Assembly: GCF_013373865.1 (NCBI RefSeq)
Contig: NC_050476.1
Location: forward strand, 372,001-436,000
Length of the DNA: 64,000 bases
Direction: 5' to 3'
DNA from: Monomorium pharaonis
Taxonomy: Eukaryota; Arthropoda; Insecta; Hymenoptera; Formicidae
Below the pieces are notes generated by a model. That model did not search any database. It had not been told where the DNA came from and saw only the letters and a program-made list of their open reading frames with translations. Below, one piece after another: positions 27,116-39,044 of this stretch (within the stretch, counting starts at the first letter, position 1; the number at the start of each line of letters is the position of its first letter). A program made the translations under genes and the position numbers.

Positions 27116-28672
27116 CGAATTTTTTCTTCTCGAAAGAAGAAAGAGTCGTGTTTCTTCTTTATTCTCGACGCACAATTACGAGAATAAGTAATCGTGGATA
27201 AGCAGAGAAAAAACCATCTGCCATAAACGATGATGGATCGATCCGTATCGAAGACGAAAATCGACTCGATAGAACTGTAAACAGTGCCTTGATGATATTG
27301 TTGTAAGCTCAGAGATATTTTAAAGTACACGTAAAAAAAGACGTCGTGGCGGTGTAAATTGTTAAAAAGGAACCAGTAGAGAAGGTGGAAAGGAGAGACT
27401 CTAGCTTGTAACAAATTTCAAACAAACAAACACACACACACACACACATACACACAAGCAGCATGTATATATCCGTTGCTTTGCAAATGAGTACAAGCCT
27501 TTGCACATTATTTATGATAAACGCTTTCGTCCACGACAAAAAAACGGCGCGAATCGGCAATTGTAAGCTACAGAAATTTTTTCTGTTGTGATTCACGCGG
27601 CGCGACAAATGACTGCGTTCAGAAGACACAACAAATTAAACAAATAAATTTTTATAACAAGATTGATTCTTAATATATTATAAATCAAGTCTTCTTGTCA
27701 AAAAAGCTTAATAAATTCTATTCTTCAGTAGAATAGAAGGTTGGTTATTGCCTTTAGTTCTTTGCTGAATCTAATTGTAAGTATAGAAATTACCGTAAAA
27801 TATTAGGTTGAATAAAAAGAACTCACTTGGTTTATTTTACTTTTTAAAAATTATTAATAGGGATACATAACTGTATGAATTCTAAAACTTTATTAAATGG
27901 ATATATAAAATAAATTAAGTGGGTCTTATTCAACCTAGGTACTTTATTAAAATTCTATACTTAGCTTCTCTTTTTAGGCTTAATTATTTAAAAAAAAACT
28001 TTATTAACACGTTCCATGACTCACGTTGGACTTTCCGATCAGGGAAATGTTTTGGCTATAAAGAGAAACATAATTTGCTGCGATTAGTTTTTCAATTTGA
28101 GATATTAAATAACATTACTATAATTCTTAATTGCATGTACTTTATATAAAAATTATCGATTAAAATCGGTTAATTGTTTGTAGAAGTCTTTATTGCTACA
28201 AAATAATTATTTTCAAAATTACACAAACACATGAATGTTGCCTTCTTTCCTTTTATTTTATAAAAATTAATTTCTTTATTTTATCACACACAATAAACAT
28301 CATTATATATCATTTTAATTGTAAAATGATTAACTAATAATTGAATAATTGAATATTTGTATTAAAAAATGTTAATTTTACAAAATAATTTTATTAAATG
28401 TTAATTTATTAACTATCCACACAGCATACATCTTTCAAAAAGCTTTCCGAGATAAATACCTTCCAATAAGCAAAAACGCAACATTTAAAAATAATGATTT
28501 CATGTATATTTTTAAACATTTTAAAACAATATTGTATAAACATTTTAAAAAGATTATATAGGTTAGTATTACGAAATTTTTTACGAAACCTTGTTGAAAT
28601 GTTTTAAAAACATCATATGGTCAATTTTATGGTTCAAATTTATTTATATTGATTTATCTACAACGTTAATTA

Positions 28673-28673
28673 T

Positions 28674-28707
<34 letters not shown>
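28673..28707. repeat. (GT)n microsatellite
   Basis: About 14 GT units. The rest of 27,136-29,322 is AT-rich; two stretches near 27,900 and 28,905 share TTATTCAAC.TAGGTAC, and another pair (near 23,555 and 28,938) shares GCGCTCATTGA, so dispersed repeat scraps are present. No gene was identified. Confidence 0.85.
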
Positions 28708-28709
<2 letters not shown>

Positions 28710-29322
28710 AAAATGTTACATGTTATTAAATATCATTATAATAACATGATAATAATAACTTTATGCTTACTAAACTCATCCTTTGCATGATAAACAAATC
28801 ACGTGAAATTGATGCACAAAACGTGTTTAAAAATATAATTTTTTAAAATTCTATTTAAAAATTCTTTCTAAAAAAACTTTAATAAAAATGAAATAAATAA
28901 AGTAGGCCTTATTCAACGTAGGTACCTTAATAATGAATCACCAAGCGCTCATTGAACTGTTTTTTTTCTGCTGGACGCAGCCATTGTTCCCTCTTTCTAT
29001 TGTGTCCCGCGCGTGATCGAATTTTGATAAGCAACTTATTTCACAATCGTCGACAACTGATTGTTACAACCTTGCAATTGCAGATTCTATCGAGATATTC
29101 TCGCGCCCAAGAAAGTCTAAACATATTTTATTACTGTATCATCGCGTCATATATTATTTTAATCTTAATATTATTGTGTCCTCTCTTTGCTATTATGTAT
29201 ACATATATTATCGACTAGTGTCTAGACGAACTTTATACATATTGTACATATCAAACGCTATTCTGTTACAAATAAATGTTTAAATCGTATTTTTTTCCAA
29301 ACATAGTTTCTGAAAATACCAA

Positions 29323-29685
29323 TTAAAGATGTGCGAACTATTTGAATACGAATCAGATACATAAGATTCAATTCGGTTCGAAATTGAATTTATATAGTTT
29401 AAATTCCTTATTTTTCGAAAATTTCAAATCTAAAAGGTTTGAATATGAATCACATATATTGACTATTTTATAAAATCATATTAAAACGATTTCATATTAT
29501 ATAATCGATATTATTTTTCTTACATAGAAATCTTTTTAAAATAATAATTATCCATATATTAAAATTCTTCCAAACAATAATTATGTTATCATTAAATGTT
29601 TTAATGATTCGATTTGATTTGATTCAAATAAAATTTTAATTCAGTTTGATTTGATGTCAAGAAATCTTGATTCACACATCTTTAA
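29323..29685. mobile_element. MITE-like element, copy 1 (TTAAAGATGTG termini)
   Basis: The element begins TTAAAGATGTGCGAA and ends TTCACACATCTTTAA, so it has 15-bp terminal inverted repeats. Its AT-rich interior (GAATACGAATCA, CATATATTGAC, TTTCATATTATATAAT) is shared with the copy at 49,682-50,003. It lies just beyond the 3' end of TMEM237. Confidence 0.7.
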
Positions 29686-29875
29686 TAACGATGTATATCT
29701 TCTGTACCCGAAATATCGAGATTAAATATTGGTAAGTAGATGAAGAAAAAGTGAATATAATGACTCTCTAAAACACTCCTGCTTTCAATACTTGATAATA
29801 TTCAGTCTGCGCGATTGCACAGAAGAACTTTACACACGTTTGTCTTATTCGACAGTGAAAGTCATTCTGCGAATG

Positions 29876-32047
29876 TCATCTCGGAGATTCCGCGTTGCTC
29901 GCATACTGTACCATCGATTCAAGGTGCGTCAATAGCATGTTATCACGTGTTCCAAGAACAACGAAAAGCCAAGCGAAAACTGCGAGAAGGTCCTTCGATA
30001 TCGTTACTTTCTGCCAGCCATTCAACTCTTCAAGAAATGTCTCCTGCGTATTCAGAAAAACAATTGCATATAAGCGCAAATAAAGCATCATTCATGCATG
30101 TTTAGTGCTCTTATTTTTCCGAAAAAATAAAATCGAGGAAAGAAAATCGGGTTTTTTTATTTCGTCTTTTTCCAAAAAATACGAAGAAAACGACTACGAC
30201 AAAATGAAAGCAGACTTCATTGAGGAATTATTTACTTATTGAATATGAAAGATATGTTATAAAACCATTGGCATAAAAGATAATAAAGGTGACATCATCT
30301 CAAAAGAAAAAAACTGAAAAAAATAGCAAGAAAAAGTAACAAAAAAAATGTTCTTTCCATAAAGTTTCCGAAAATGTTTCCGGGCTAAAAACACTATGTA
30401 TGCATGCTTCTTCCTTGTCTGTTAAGTTACGATATTCTTACATTTGACCACGTTTCATTAATTCTGTGATAATGAATTAAAGCTATTTCATCGTTTATCT
30501 TCAACGATGCTTGATGGAGTCCGAACGTTACGAGATAGAGCGGAATGGCGATCGCAGTTTTTGAATGATCCGTATAAATCTCATGCAAGTGATCCATATC
30601 AAGTCGCGCCAAATCGAATCTAAAACCACCAATATTTTGCCTGAAATATACACTTGTGACAAGGAAAGACTAAACTGCCACAATCTGCACACACTAATCT
30701 AAACTGCCGATCTTTGAACAACACTGTTATAACTTTATTTTAAAAATCATATAATAATTCCTTCCTGGAATTATTTTAAAATAGAGACTTCGTCCTTTAA
30801 TTGTTGTATTATTTTTTTCACGAAAGTATAACAGATCAAAGGTCGACAGTCTAAGATCTGTGCGTAACTTTTTTTGTCAAAGAATATATTTAAACGTGAA
30901 TGTGTGAAATTATATATCAAATCTTCCTTTTTAAATGTCGAAAACATACTTATCGAAGATGGAGATGACGCAGAGAGCAATTAGAAAGGAGAATATATTC
31001 GCGTACATTTCGCAGAAAACCGAGTAGGTCGACATGAATTCCACCGAGGTGTTAAAAAAGACGTGAACCTATAAGCGCGAACCAGATGATAAAATCACTC
31101 TGTACTAGTCGCTGAACAATCATCAATATAAATAATTGTTTAAAAAAAATATTAAAATAATAAAACTTTAAAATAATTAAGCTCTTATAAAAATATAATA
31201 CTGGGCAGTATTAAATTGGCCAGTATATAATTATTAAAAGTATTAACTTAAGTATTAAAAGTATTAACAGCAGTGCTTTTAATTAAAGTACTACTGTTAA
31301 TACTTTTAATACGTAAAAGTTATTGATATTTTTCATATTTAATTTTCATACTTATTTTATTAAAATATCATTTTTAACACGAAATTGTAATTATATTTAG
31401 TTGTTTTCGTTCATTAACTGGTACTATTTATTTTCTTCATTGATAGCACAAATTCGCGTTGTATCAAGAAATTTGTTCACGATAATTGAGAGTAAATTGA
31501 GGATAATTGAGGAGAAAATTTGCCATTTCATAATTTACCATTATAAAATGCAGAAACGCCATCCCACCCAAGAGACCTTGATAAACGAGACCTGTGCACT
31601 TCCAAAATTTCTGCGCTGTGATTGCCACCTTTATAAGCGTATACGTTCGAGTCTCCGCGGAATCACGGTCTTCTCCACCTTTTGTCGCACGCGTTGTATC
31701 ATTTCTCAAAGCACGTCTCGATCCGCCAATTTTCACGGCGCTAAAGCCACTCCTGCCTTGAATATAAATTGTGTCCGTAGTCAGTTCCGGAAGCGGCACA
31801 GGTTCCTCGTATTTTGTAAGCGCGTTTTCTTGAGCCTTCTTCAAGATCTCGGCGATGGGCATCTCATCGTCTGCTTGCGTAAAAAATTAGTATCTTATAT
31901 AACATTATAGATTTCCCTTTTCCTAATTACTTTCAAATTTTTTAAATAACTTTTTAAATAACATTAAGAGGATTTTTAGTTAGGGAAGGAGAGTTTTAAA
32001 TAATTTAATCTCAAATAAAATATAACAATTTTGGAAAGTGTTATATT

Positions 32048-32078
<31 letters not shown>

Positions 32079-34148
32079 GTATATATATTTATATATATAT
32101 TTATATATATTAATAAGGAATAAAGAAATTTAAAAAATATTTTGGAATTAAAGAAATGGTTTACCGTATCATTTTCATGTAAAATTATAAAATGTTCAGT
32201 AAATGATATAATTTTCTTCACTGATAAAAATGTGATAATTTGGTTGATTATTATAATTAAATCACTATTACAATTCTTTTTTCACATCAATACTTATCTG
32301 TATTGTAAAGAAAATATTTTCAATTAATTATCATTGGTTAAATTTTGTAAAATTTCTATTATTTTAAAGACGGCTATGCCAAAAGTTTCCGTGTTAGAAG
32401 AACTTATGACGAAGAGTCACATAACTTTGCCTCTATTTTTCTATAAGCTGGAGAAGCTCCTTAAAATTTTCTCAACACAGATGTAATTTAAAAAAAAAAC
32501 CACGTTAAAACATTTATTCCTTCTCAACCAAATTCTTCTAAGTTTGTGCTTAAAAATTTTAAATTTCGTTTAATCACACAATCAAAATTTTAAATAAAGA
32601 TTTTAAGTAGCTTGTAATGGAAAAAGATCTTGGACTCTTATAAAGTTTTTTTTATTTGGCGAGATGTAAAAGTTAGCCTTTCTTTACCTTGGGAAACTTT
32701 TTTTTTTCTTTTTCGCGATTTACCAGCGAAATTATTCTCCTTGTCGCTACAGCGTTTCGCGGAAGATCCGGTGTTTGCTCGATCGTGATCATGATCTGTC
32801 GTGGGAGGCCGTGCCACAGACTTTCGTCTTTCAATCTGTTTATTGCGTTTCTTTCTTCTCCCAAGGGATCCTGACGCAATTCTTTCCTTGCTTGCGTGAA
32901 TGTCGAAATAACGTGCTTTTCTATGAGCCGAATGTGATTCGGCTTTGTGTGACTTAATATTGCTCTTGGCATCCGGTGACTCGGTCTCTGTATCTTCAAT
33001 GCCACCTTGTCTCCGAGGTAAACTCTAAGATGTTGAATAATAAATTCAATAACAATACATTTTTATTTAAATAATGCCTCTCTGGCTTGATAATTAATAA
33101 ATGATTGATAAATAAAGTTTAACGGTTTATATTAAATTAATTGTTAACTGTAAGTTGAATAACAAACAATAATACAATTTTTTTATTTAATTAATTTCCT
33201 GATGCCTTGCAGTCCCTGGTTTAGTAAATAATTATTGACAACCCTGCATAAAATGTCTTATTCATAAATAGTGTTTTGCATTCACAAGATTTTATCATGA
33301 ATTCTGCTTTGCAAAAATCTCGGATCATGGCCAATAATTTTCAGTGCAATCATTGAGAATAGAACCATGAAATTATGTATGCCTCTGAATCGGATAACAA
33401 TTAGCAGAAGAGGTGAATCTTTTTTAAAACGAGGGTTCACATTCATTTGATTGCCTCTTATTGCGATTGAATACAAAGAATGTTTAGAGTCAAGTGAATT
33501 CTTTTGAATGCGAGAGTTAATATTTGAAATGAATTGAATCCTTATTCAAGCAGAATTCAGAAGATATTCAATTGAATATCTTCTAAATTCTGCTTCTTTC
33601 AAAATGTCAATATTTTTTAATTCTTTTCAATCCGACGTTTTATGTAGGGAAATAAAATGTCAGGGATTTGTCAAATTATTGTTAATTAGCTCAATATACG
33701 ATATTGCGTTGCTGCATTTCGACAGACATGAATAAAATACATAGTGCCAGAGTAAATTAATCACTCATTTATTTTTAATTGAATGTTAATTATATATAAA
33801 CATGTACGATTGCAATTTGTAATTCGCAATAATTGAATAATTATCATGTCAATTGAATAAATTAATTATGCTAATTACAGCTTTAAACTGCTTTCAATTT
33901 TAATTTTTTGTCTCATAAACGATACTGACTGTTTTGACTTCTTGGTCGTAAGTTCGGCTCGAATCTTCCGAACTGGTCCATTGGTTGTGCAACGCCGTGC
34001 TATCGTGTTTCACGTAGCTGTCCTTCATAACACAAACGGAAGCTTCATCCTCGCTATCACTTTGCTGAAGCCGTTCAACGATCGCCGTAGATCTTCGTTC
34101 ATGAGAAGCTTGACTTCCACGTGACATTTTTAGGATGAGCCCAAACAT
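29876..34148 (-). CDS. TMEM237: TMEM237 orthologue (ciliary transition-zone tetraspan protein)
   Basis: Six exons with consistent phases: 33,930-34,148; 32,688-33,024; 31,539-31,870; 30,950-31,068; 30,442-30,640; 29,876-30,043 (TGA). They give 457 residues; a second Met at 34,127 is an alternative start. The N-terminal ~190 residues are charged and disordered, with a basic KSRKRKKKV stretch. Four membrane segments follow: FWKCTGLVYQGLLGGMAFLHF, a second ending FLIALCVISIFD, AIAIPLYLVTFGL, and LLAVFAWLFVVLG near the C-terminus. TM order, the FWxCxGLVYQGxL motif and the LxxLDxD loop fit vertebrate TMEM237. Known family role: a transition-zone protein mutated in Joubert syndrome; in insects it would act in sensory-neuron cilia and sperm. 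It is head-to-head with the PPM1H-like pseudogene, the two being about 400 bp apart. Confidence 0.85.
31197..31320. repeat. Short fold-back repeat, AATACTGG family copy 1
   Basis: Contains inverted arms AAGTATTAAAAGTATTAACA (31,250-31,269) and the complement ending at 31,313. The outer AATACTGG.A.TAT.AAATT..CCAGT block recurs at 37,062-37,150. It lies in a TMEM237 intron. Confidence 0.55.
32041..32112. repeat. (TA)n-rich microsatellite
   Basis: Imperfect TATATA/TATTTA repeat in the TMEM237 intron between exons 2 and 3. Confidence 0.85.
33549..33594. repeat. 46-bp near-perfect palindrome
   Basis: Centred on CAATTG, with arms AGCAGAATTCAGAAGATATT and a complement differing at one position (TTCTAAATTCTGCT). 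It lies in the first TMEM237 intron. Confidence 0.75.
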
Positions 34149-34564
34149 CGATCATTTAATTGTCCTTCTGATTCGCGACCATATCGCGATTAATTTCAAA
34201 TGCATACACACAAAATATAATATTTTTTTTATTAAAATATCTCCATAATGCACAATTGGCTATTGCAATTCCTCCGAGTACGTTTAATAATTCAACCTCG
34301 CAGCTGGCCACTGCAGAGGCGCACCGCAGAGGAGAAAAAAATATATTTGTCTTATTCTAACTTATTGCACCAGTGCAGCAGTGCAGGAATAAAAAACAAA
34401 CCTCAGGTCTAGGACTATCGTGAGGTATCCATAGTAACGCTTTGTTGTGGCAGAAAGGAACCTGAGAGCGGTCATCGCATCGTTTTAGGTGTTTTCATCC
34501 ATCAGCGCCACTATGTGCACAAAATGTGCACATTGAACTATGTAGTCAAATATCTATGAATCCC
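34149..34564. promoter_or_regulatory. TMEM237 / PPM1H-like head-to-head intergenic region
   Basis: The start codons point away from each other, so this is the expected bidirectional promoter region. The right half (from 34,426) belongs to the outer inverted repeat. A consensus donor, ATGAATCCC|GTAAGT, at 34,564/34,565 suggests the end of a short first exon of the plus-strand phosphatase copy. No core promoter element stands out. Confidence 0.35.
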
Positions 34565-34667
34565 GTAAGTAATGTGCATGACTTTTTGGGTCTCTTCTAT
34601 TCTATGTCCACGTTTATTTGGTTCTGTTTCATGCTATACCCGTAAATTTTACAATTATGTAGTGGAA
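34426..34667 (+). repeat. Outer inverted repeat, left copy
   Basis: About 240 bp (AACCTGAGAGCG.TCATCGC, TTTTAGGTGTTTTCATCCAT, TGTGCACAAAATGTGCACAT...) matches the reverse complement of 40,704-40,955 with about 85% identity. The similarity stops at the acceptor (TTATGTAG) in front of the first PPM1H-like coding block, so the repeat contains the gene's 5' end and first intron. Its equivalent donor in the other copy reads GCAAGT instead of GTAAGT. Confidence 0.8.
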
Positions 34668-36330
34668 GTAGGAAATAAATATTATAGCCGTCCAAGTTTT
34701 TTAGGTTTGACAAACGAAGAGCAACGAAGAGACACAGGTATTCCCAGAGATTCTTGTATAAATGATATAGTAAATTAATTTACATATATTTCGAATATTG
34801 ACAATACTATTGTAATGGTAATATTTGTTCTAAATGGCTGTTAAATAAGTAAGTGCAGATCACAGAGTAAGGCCTATTTTCAATGTTTGACGGACATGCA
34901 GGGTACCAAGTGGTTCTTACAGCGAGATTACATCTACAGGATAATCCTAGTATGTATTATTTTTGAAAAAATTATTACCAGAGATAATTTTTAATGTGTA
35001 TGATATATATTTATATTAATAAACTGCGTTTGTAAAAAAAAAAACAGGAAAGATTACTGGTCATACCAGGCAATATGCTATTGAATGAAGATGAGCATGA
35101 ACTGATAAAGGGCAGAGATCTAGTTACAGGCGCTATAGAATTAACGTACAGACAAATGGATCAAATGGTGGAGAGGCAGGTTCAAAATGATGATGGTAGT
35201 TGTATGGCTATTACAATTTTGTTTCTTAATGGACGACTTTATGCAGCAGGTGCTGGTGATTCGAGGTGACTGTTATAATTTATACTGATCATACATTATT
35301 GATGAATTAAATATCTATTTAATCATTCTTATACATTCCTATGATTAGGGCTGTGTTAGTTTTGGGGGAGGAACAACAGGCTCTTACTAGAGATTGTACT
35401 CCAGATTCAGAATCAAATCGCATTAGAGCTTTAGATTTTTTAAGAAGCAACGCGTTGCTGCGTCATTTTACTCCGTTAAAGTTTAGAAAAAGACTGTTGC
35501 AAAAGGGATCTTTGGTTTTGTACAGAGAACCTTTTATGACAGGTTGGGCGTACAAAACCTTAACGCATCCTGACCTAAAATTACCGCTCATTTCGGGACA
35601 TGGAAAAAGGGTAATATAATTGTTGTATTTATTTAGCAGTAATTTATAACTTCAAATTAAAGTAATTCTGTTTATTATTATAACTTAAACTTATTTGTGA
35701 TTCATAGAGTAGAGTAATGGGAACGGCGTGACTAGAGGCTTTGGGGACCACGGTTTGAAGGCAGCAAATACTGGTGTTAATATCAAACCATTTCTATAAT
35801 CACAACCCAAAGTACAATCTTTAGACTTGGACAGTTGCTATCTTACCGAAGGAGATTGTATTATTGTTGCCACTGTGGGATGTAGTAACGGATAAAACAG
35901 CAGCAGCGATATTCAGAAAAATTCTTGCACTTGATACTCCATCATTAGAATACAGGTATTATCACAAAGAGAATATTAGAGGAATACGAAAATTAACTAC
36001 GATTTAATTGTGTTAAGATACAATGTATATTTGATTTTCACAGACTGACAATGGGTGTTCAAGAATTGGTGCAAGCGGCCAGAGGTCGATTAATCGGTAA
36101 AGTATGGATGGGAAAACCAGAGAATCCTAACGAAGCAGATGAAAAATCCTCGCCTATAGCATCGGTAAACGATATTAGCATATTAGTGGTATCTTTGTAC
36201 CCTTATTTATGTGAACATTTACAATGGCTAAAAACGACGCAGCAAGAACGAAAATATGCTGCGGATTCCCTAGCAACAATGTGCTTCAATCATCCTATTT
36301 CTAATAGATCTGCCGATAACCCTGCATAAT
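34565..36330 (+). pseudogene. PPM1H: PPM1H-like PP2C phosphatase, intron-bearing pseudogene
   Basis: PP2C of the PPM1H/J/M group. The identifiable order is: YYSRPSFLGL near 34,680; MFDGHAG in about 34,880-34,949; exon 35,048-35,265 (GRLYAAGAGDSR); exon 35,349-35,610 (AVLVLGEEQQ, TGWAYKTL); exon about 35,708-35,955; exon 36,043-36,330 (VNDISILVVSL, stop TAA). Splice sites survive, so it arose by DNA duplication and not by retroposition. It is broken. A ~4-nt deletion in the VMAT.GVTRG region shifts the frame (about 35,727); a TAA replaces a Ser codon in the KPFLSS motif (about 35,797); an ~8-nt deletion removes the metal-binding Asp-Gly of ATDGLWD (about 35,875). The segment with the EDQ metal site is missing between the first two blocks, and NAGDSR reads GAGDSR. 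A functional copy elsewhere is expected. Assembly error is unlikely for three separate lesions. Confidence 0.8.
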
Positions 36331-37423
36331 GAATCATTACGGTTATCAGATAACGTTATTACTCAATATACAGCTAACAAATGACATTTATTTGTATGCT
36401 ACAAAGATTCATCATCTATTATCGCAATGATTTTCTAGATTTTGTCGTAGAATAATTAGCGATTTAAGTGCACAGTTGCCGTATATTCTCCATGGTTCTT
36501 TTCGCTAAAATAATAAATTATTGCATACTGCCACATATGTACATGGCGATTGTTAAGTATTCTGTGAGATTTTAAGAGGTGATTTCTTATACTAATTCAA
36601 GACATATTTCATACGATCAAAATGACTTGGTATTAAAGTTACAAAAAAATTTTTTTTAATTTTGAAAATTACTCAAAATTTTGTATGCAGCTTGGTATAT
36701 GTAAATAACCGAAGTAGTTTTTGCAAATTTTAAGTAAATAAAATTTTTTCTTCAACTTTGATATCTTACATCTTTGAAACTAAATGGTGGCTTTGGACAT
36801 ATGATTATATGAAGTTTCCATCTTGAATTAGCATGAATTATCTCTTGAAATTTTTTAAAGAACTTAATGACTGCCTTATATACACATAAATATGTTAACT
36901 ACAAAAGGCTATGTTCTTATTTTATTTAAGTAAACATTCCACTGTGACATTTTATGTATAACTTGAAATATCTATAATATTCCAAATATTTGATACGTGA
37001 TCGTATATAAATCATATAGATATAAGCATTAATTTCTGGATTGTTACTACATACAGAGATTTAATACTGGTAATATCAAATTAACCAGTGATTAATTATT
37101 TATTTTGAGTATTAAAAGCATTAACAATGTTCTTAATATTCAAAATAAGTAATTGAAATTTCCATAAGGGAATATGTAATTACAGACTGTATGTACACAA
37201 GGTAATATCAAAAATATAAGTATTTTTATATTGCTTTTGAGGCAAGCATATGTTACCATTTACTATTTTGAACGTATATTGTAACGTTCAATCTTTATTT
37301 AGAAATTATTTTTATGTTAAAAACATTAATTCTGTGACTACAAACGTATGCATGTATGTATGTATAATTAAGATTTAGAATATTACATTAAAAGTGAACA
37401 AAATCTTAAGGATATAATTAAAA
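36331..37423. other. Gene-free AT-rich stretch
   Basis: Sequence after the pseudogene stop codon. The only thing seen is the AATACTGG-family scrap at 37,062-37,150, which includes GAGTATTAAAAGCATTAACA, related to 31,197-31,320. Confidence 0.4.
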
Positions 37424-37540
37424 ATGTGTTTGCATACATTTTTTGATTTATTGCCTTCTATATTTATATTTCTCTCATTCATTACGAACGATGGAAAATG
37501 TTTTGCACATTATGTAGTCAAAGAAATAGCTGGTGAAATT
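37424..37540 (+). CDS. Candidate signal-peptide first exon, unrecognised
   Basis: ATG opens 39 codons ending exactly at a consensus donor (GAAATT|GTAAGT). The peptide starts MCLHTFFDLLPSIFIFLSF, a good hydrophobic signal or anchor, then an NDGKCF stretch. If unspliced it would stop after 53 codons. No downstream exon was found on the plus strand before the inverted-repeat core. It could be a true first exon, a relic or coincidence in AT-rich DNA. Confidence 0.2.
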
Positions 37541-37568
37541 GTAAGTATGAATCAAGTAATCAATGGGT

Positions 37569-37702
37569 GTGTTTGGTAAAGCAAATCTGAAGCGTCTGGA
37601 GGCACCGTTGACACATTCTGTCTTTGTTATTTATTGGCATTGAATAAAGATAGTGTGAGGTAAAAGAGCACTCCGACGTCTCAGATTTGCTTTGCCGAAC
37701 TC
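37569..37702. mobile_element. Small fold-back MITE (GTAAAGCAAATCTGA arms)
   Basis: Left arm GTTTGGTAAAGCAAATCTGA and right arm TCAGATTTGCTTTGCCGAAC are imperfect inverted repeats of about 32 bp around a 70-bp centre. No coding capacity; target duplication not resolved. Confidence 0.6.
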
Positions 37703-38250
37703 AGTAAATGTATGTGTAAAAAATTGTACATAAAGAGAAAAAGTATTGCTTTCTTTTTCGTAGTAATCATGATAATAATTAGACTTTACGACATCATGTA
37801 TCACATAATTCTATATTATATTAATAAATATACAAACACATCATATGTATGTGTATTTTTACTTTTACTCTGGTAATCTTGAAAGACATTTCTTGCACTG
37901 TGCATACTATAATTACGATGATATATGTAAGTAATTCTGAATATATCTTTCTCTCTGTAAATATCATTGAAAATTTTAAGTCTCAGGCAATTTTTCGATT
38001 TTAAATTATTGAGTAAATATAATAGTAAACAGAAAGGGGATTAGCTGTCCTTTTTAAAAAGTGATTGACATTAATGGTCAAAAGATATAGTTTTTCCTCA
38101 GTCCTGTTTTGTGCAACAATAAACGAAAATCGAAGTTCTTCAAATTCACAGCGTTTCCGGAAAAATTAACGTACGTACCATTTCCCGTTTATTTGTAAGA
38201 GAATATGGGAATCATTTTCGCACGCATATAACATCAGAATTTGTACTCAC

Positions 38251-38368
38251 CGAAACTGGATCGGCTTCGAATCACATTGTATCGATTGCGATCGATGAAA
38301 CGACATTGCTTGTTGCGAAGAACCGTGGCAAGTTGGCAACTGATACGCTTTGCTGATCGTTCCGTCAT
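38251..38368 (-). CDS. Candidate minus-strand first exon, unrecognised
   Basis: Starting at an ATG (38,368), 39 codons run into a consensus donor (TTTCG|GTGAGT) at 38,250. The peptide starts MTERSAKRISCQLATVLRNK and is basic with a signal-less N-terminus. It lies just outside the left edge of the CpG-rich inverted-repeat core, in the position expected for a first exon driven by that core. I could not find the next exon to the left. It may be a 5' exon of an unrecognised transcript. Confidence 0.3.
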
Positions 38369-38414
38369 TTTAATCGACACTCCTGACTAAAATTCGCACT
38401 TGCTACACACGCAC

Positions 38415-39044
38415 ATACTTTATTCGGCAATCCCGATATTACGGATAATATATCACACAAGTAAAACGTAAACCGCGCGCGAGAATTTCACTTGGCGCGA
38501 CCGTTACATTTGAAAAAATACGTGAAAAGAGCGACTCGTCTGATTGGTGGCGAAAATCAACATGGCACGAAAGTGGCGTCACGTAACTTCATGGAAACGC
38601 AGGCCGAGGAAAGCCGTTGAATGAAAATTACGCGCCGAGACACAACGGAGACAAATTCGTTTCCATAATTTTCTATTTTGTATGCTCGCACGACGACTAG
38701 TAGCACTTCACTTCACTTCACTTAACTGGCACTCGCGATATTCTACCGACGTATTCCCTTTGAGCAAACGGTTTGCTCGAACGCGCACGCGAACACTTCA
38801 CTCGAAACCGAAGGCAAACGCGCTTTACACATGAATACGACCTTTGCTATGATCTCACATTACTCGCGTATCGTTTGCTAGCAACACCGTACCTGTACAA
38901 CATCGCACAATACGAATTCTGAACACGCGAGACACGCAGAGACACGCACGGACACGCACGGAGTCGACAGAGCGTCTGACCGGCGCTGGAGCGCGGAGCA
39001 ATATGGCGGCGGCAGCGGCGTACGTGACTCGGCGGTAGTCGGCG
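38415..39044 (+). repeat. Inner inverted repeat, left arm (CpG-rich)
   Basis: About 630 bp pairing with 39,091-40,362 around a 46-bp spacer. It is rich in CG, with a YY1-like CAATATGGCGGC near 38,998 and a (CACTT)n tandem at 38,702-38,721. It is uninterrupted, so it shows the state before the three insertions in the other arm. CpG richness against an AT-rich background suggests a promoter. Confidence 0.85.

Noticed and set aside
31401..31910. 169-codon plus-strand frame
   Set aside because: Antisense shadow of TMEM237 exon 3, whose minus-strand frame joins its neighbours in phase and matches a known family.
34572..34778. Single 68-codon ORF as a complete gene
   Set aside because: Its first half lies in the outer inverted repeat and is probably intron; only the YYSRPSFLGL part belongs to the phosphatase pseudogene.
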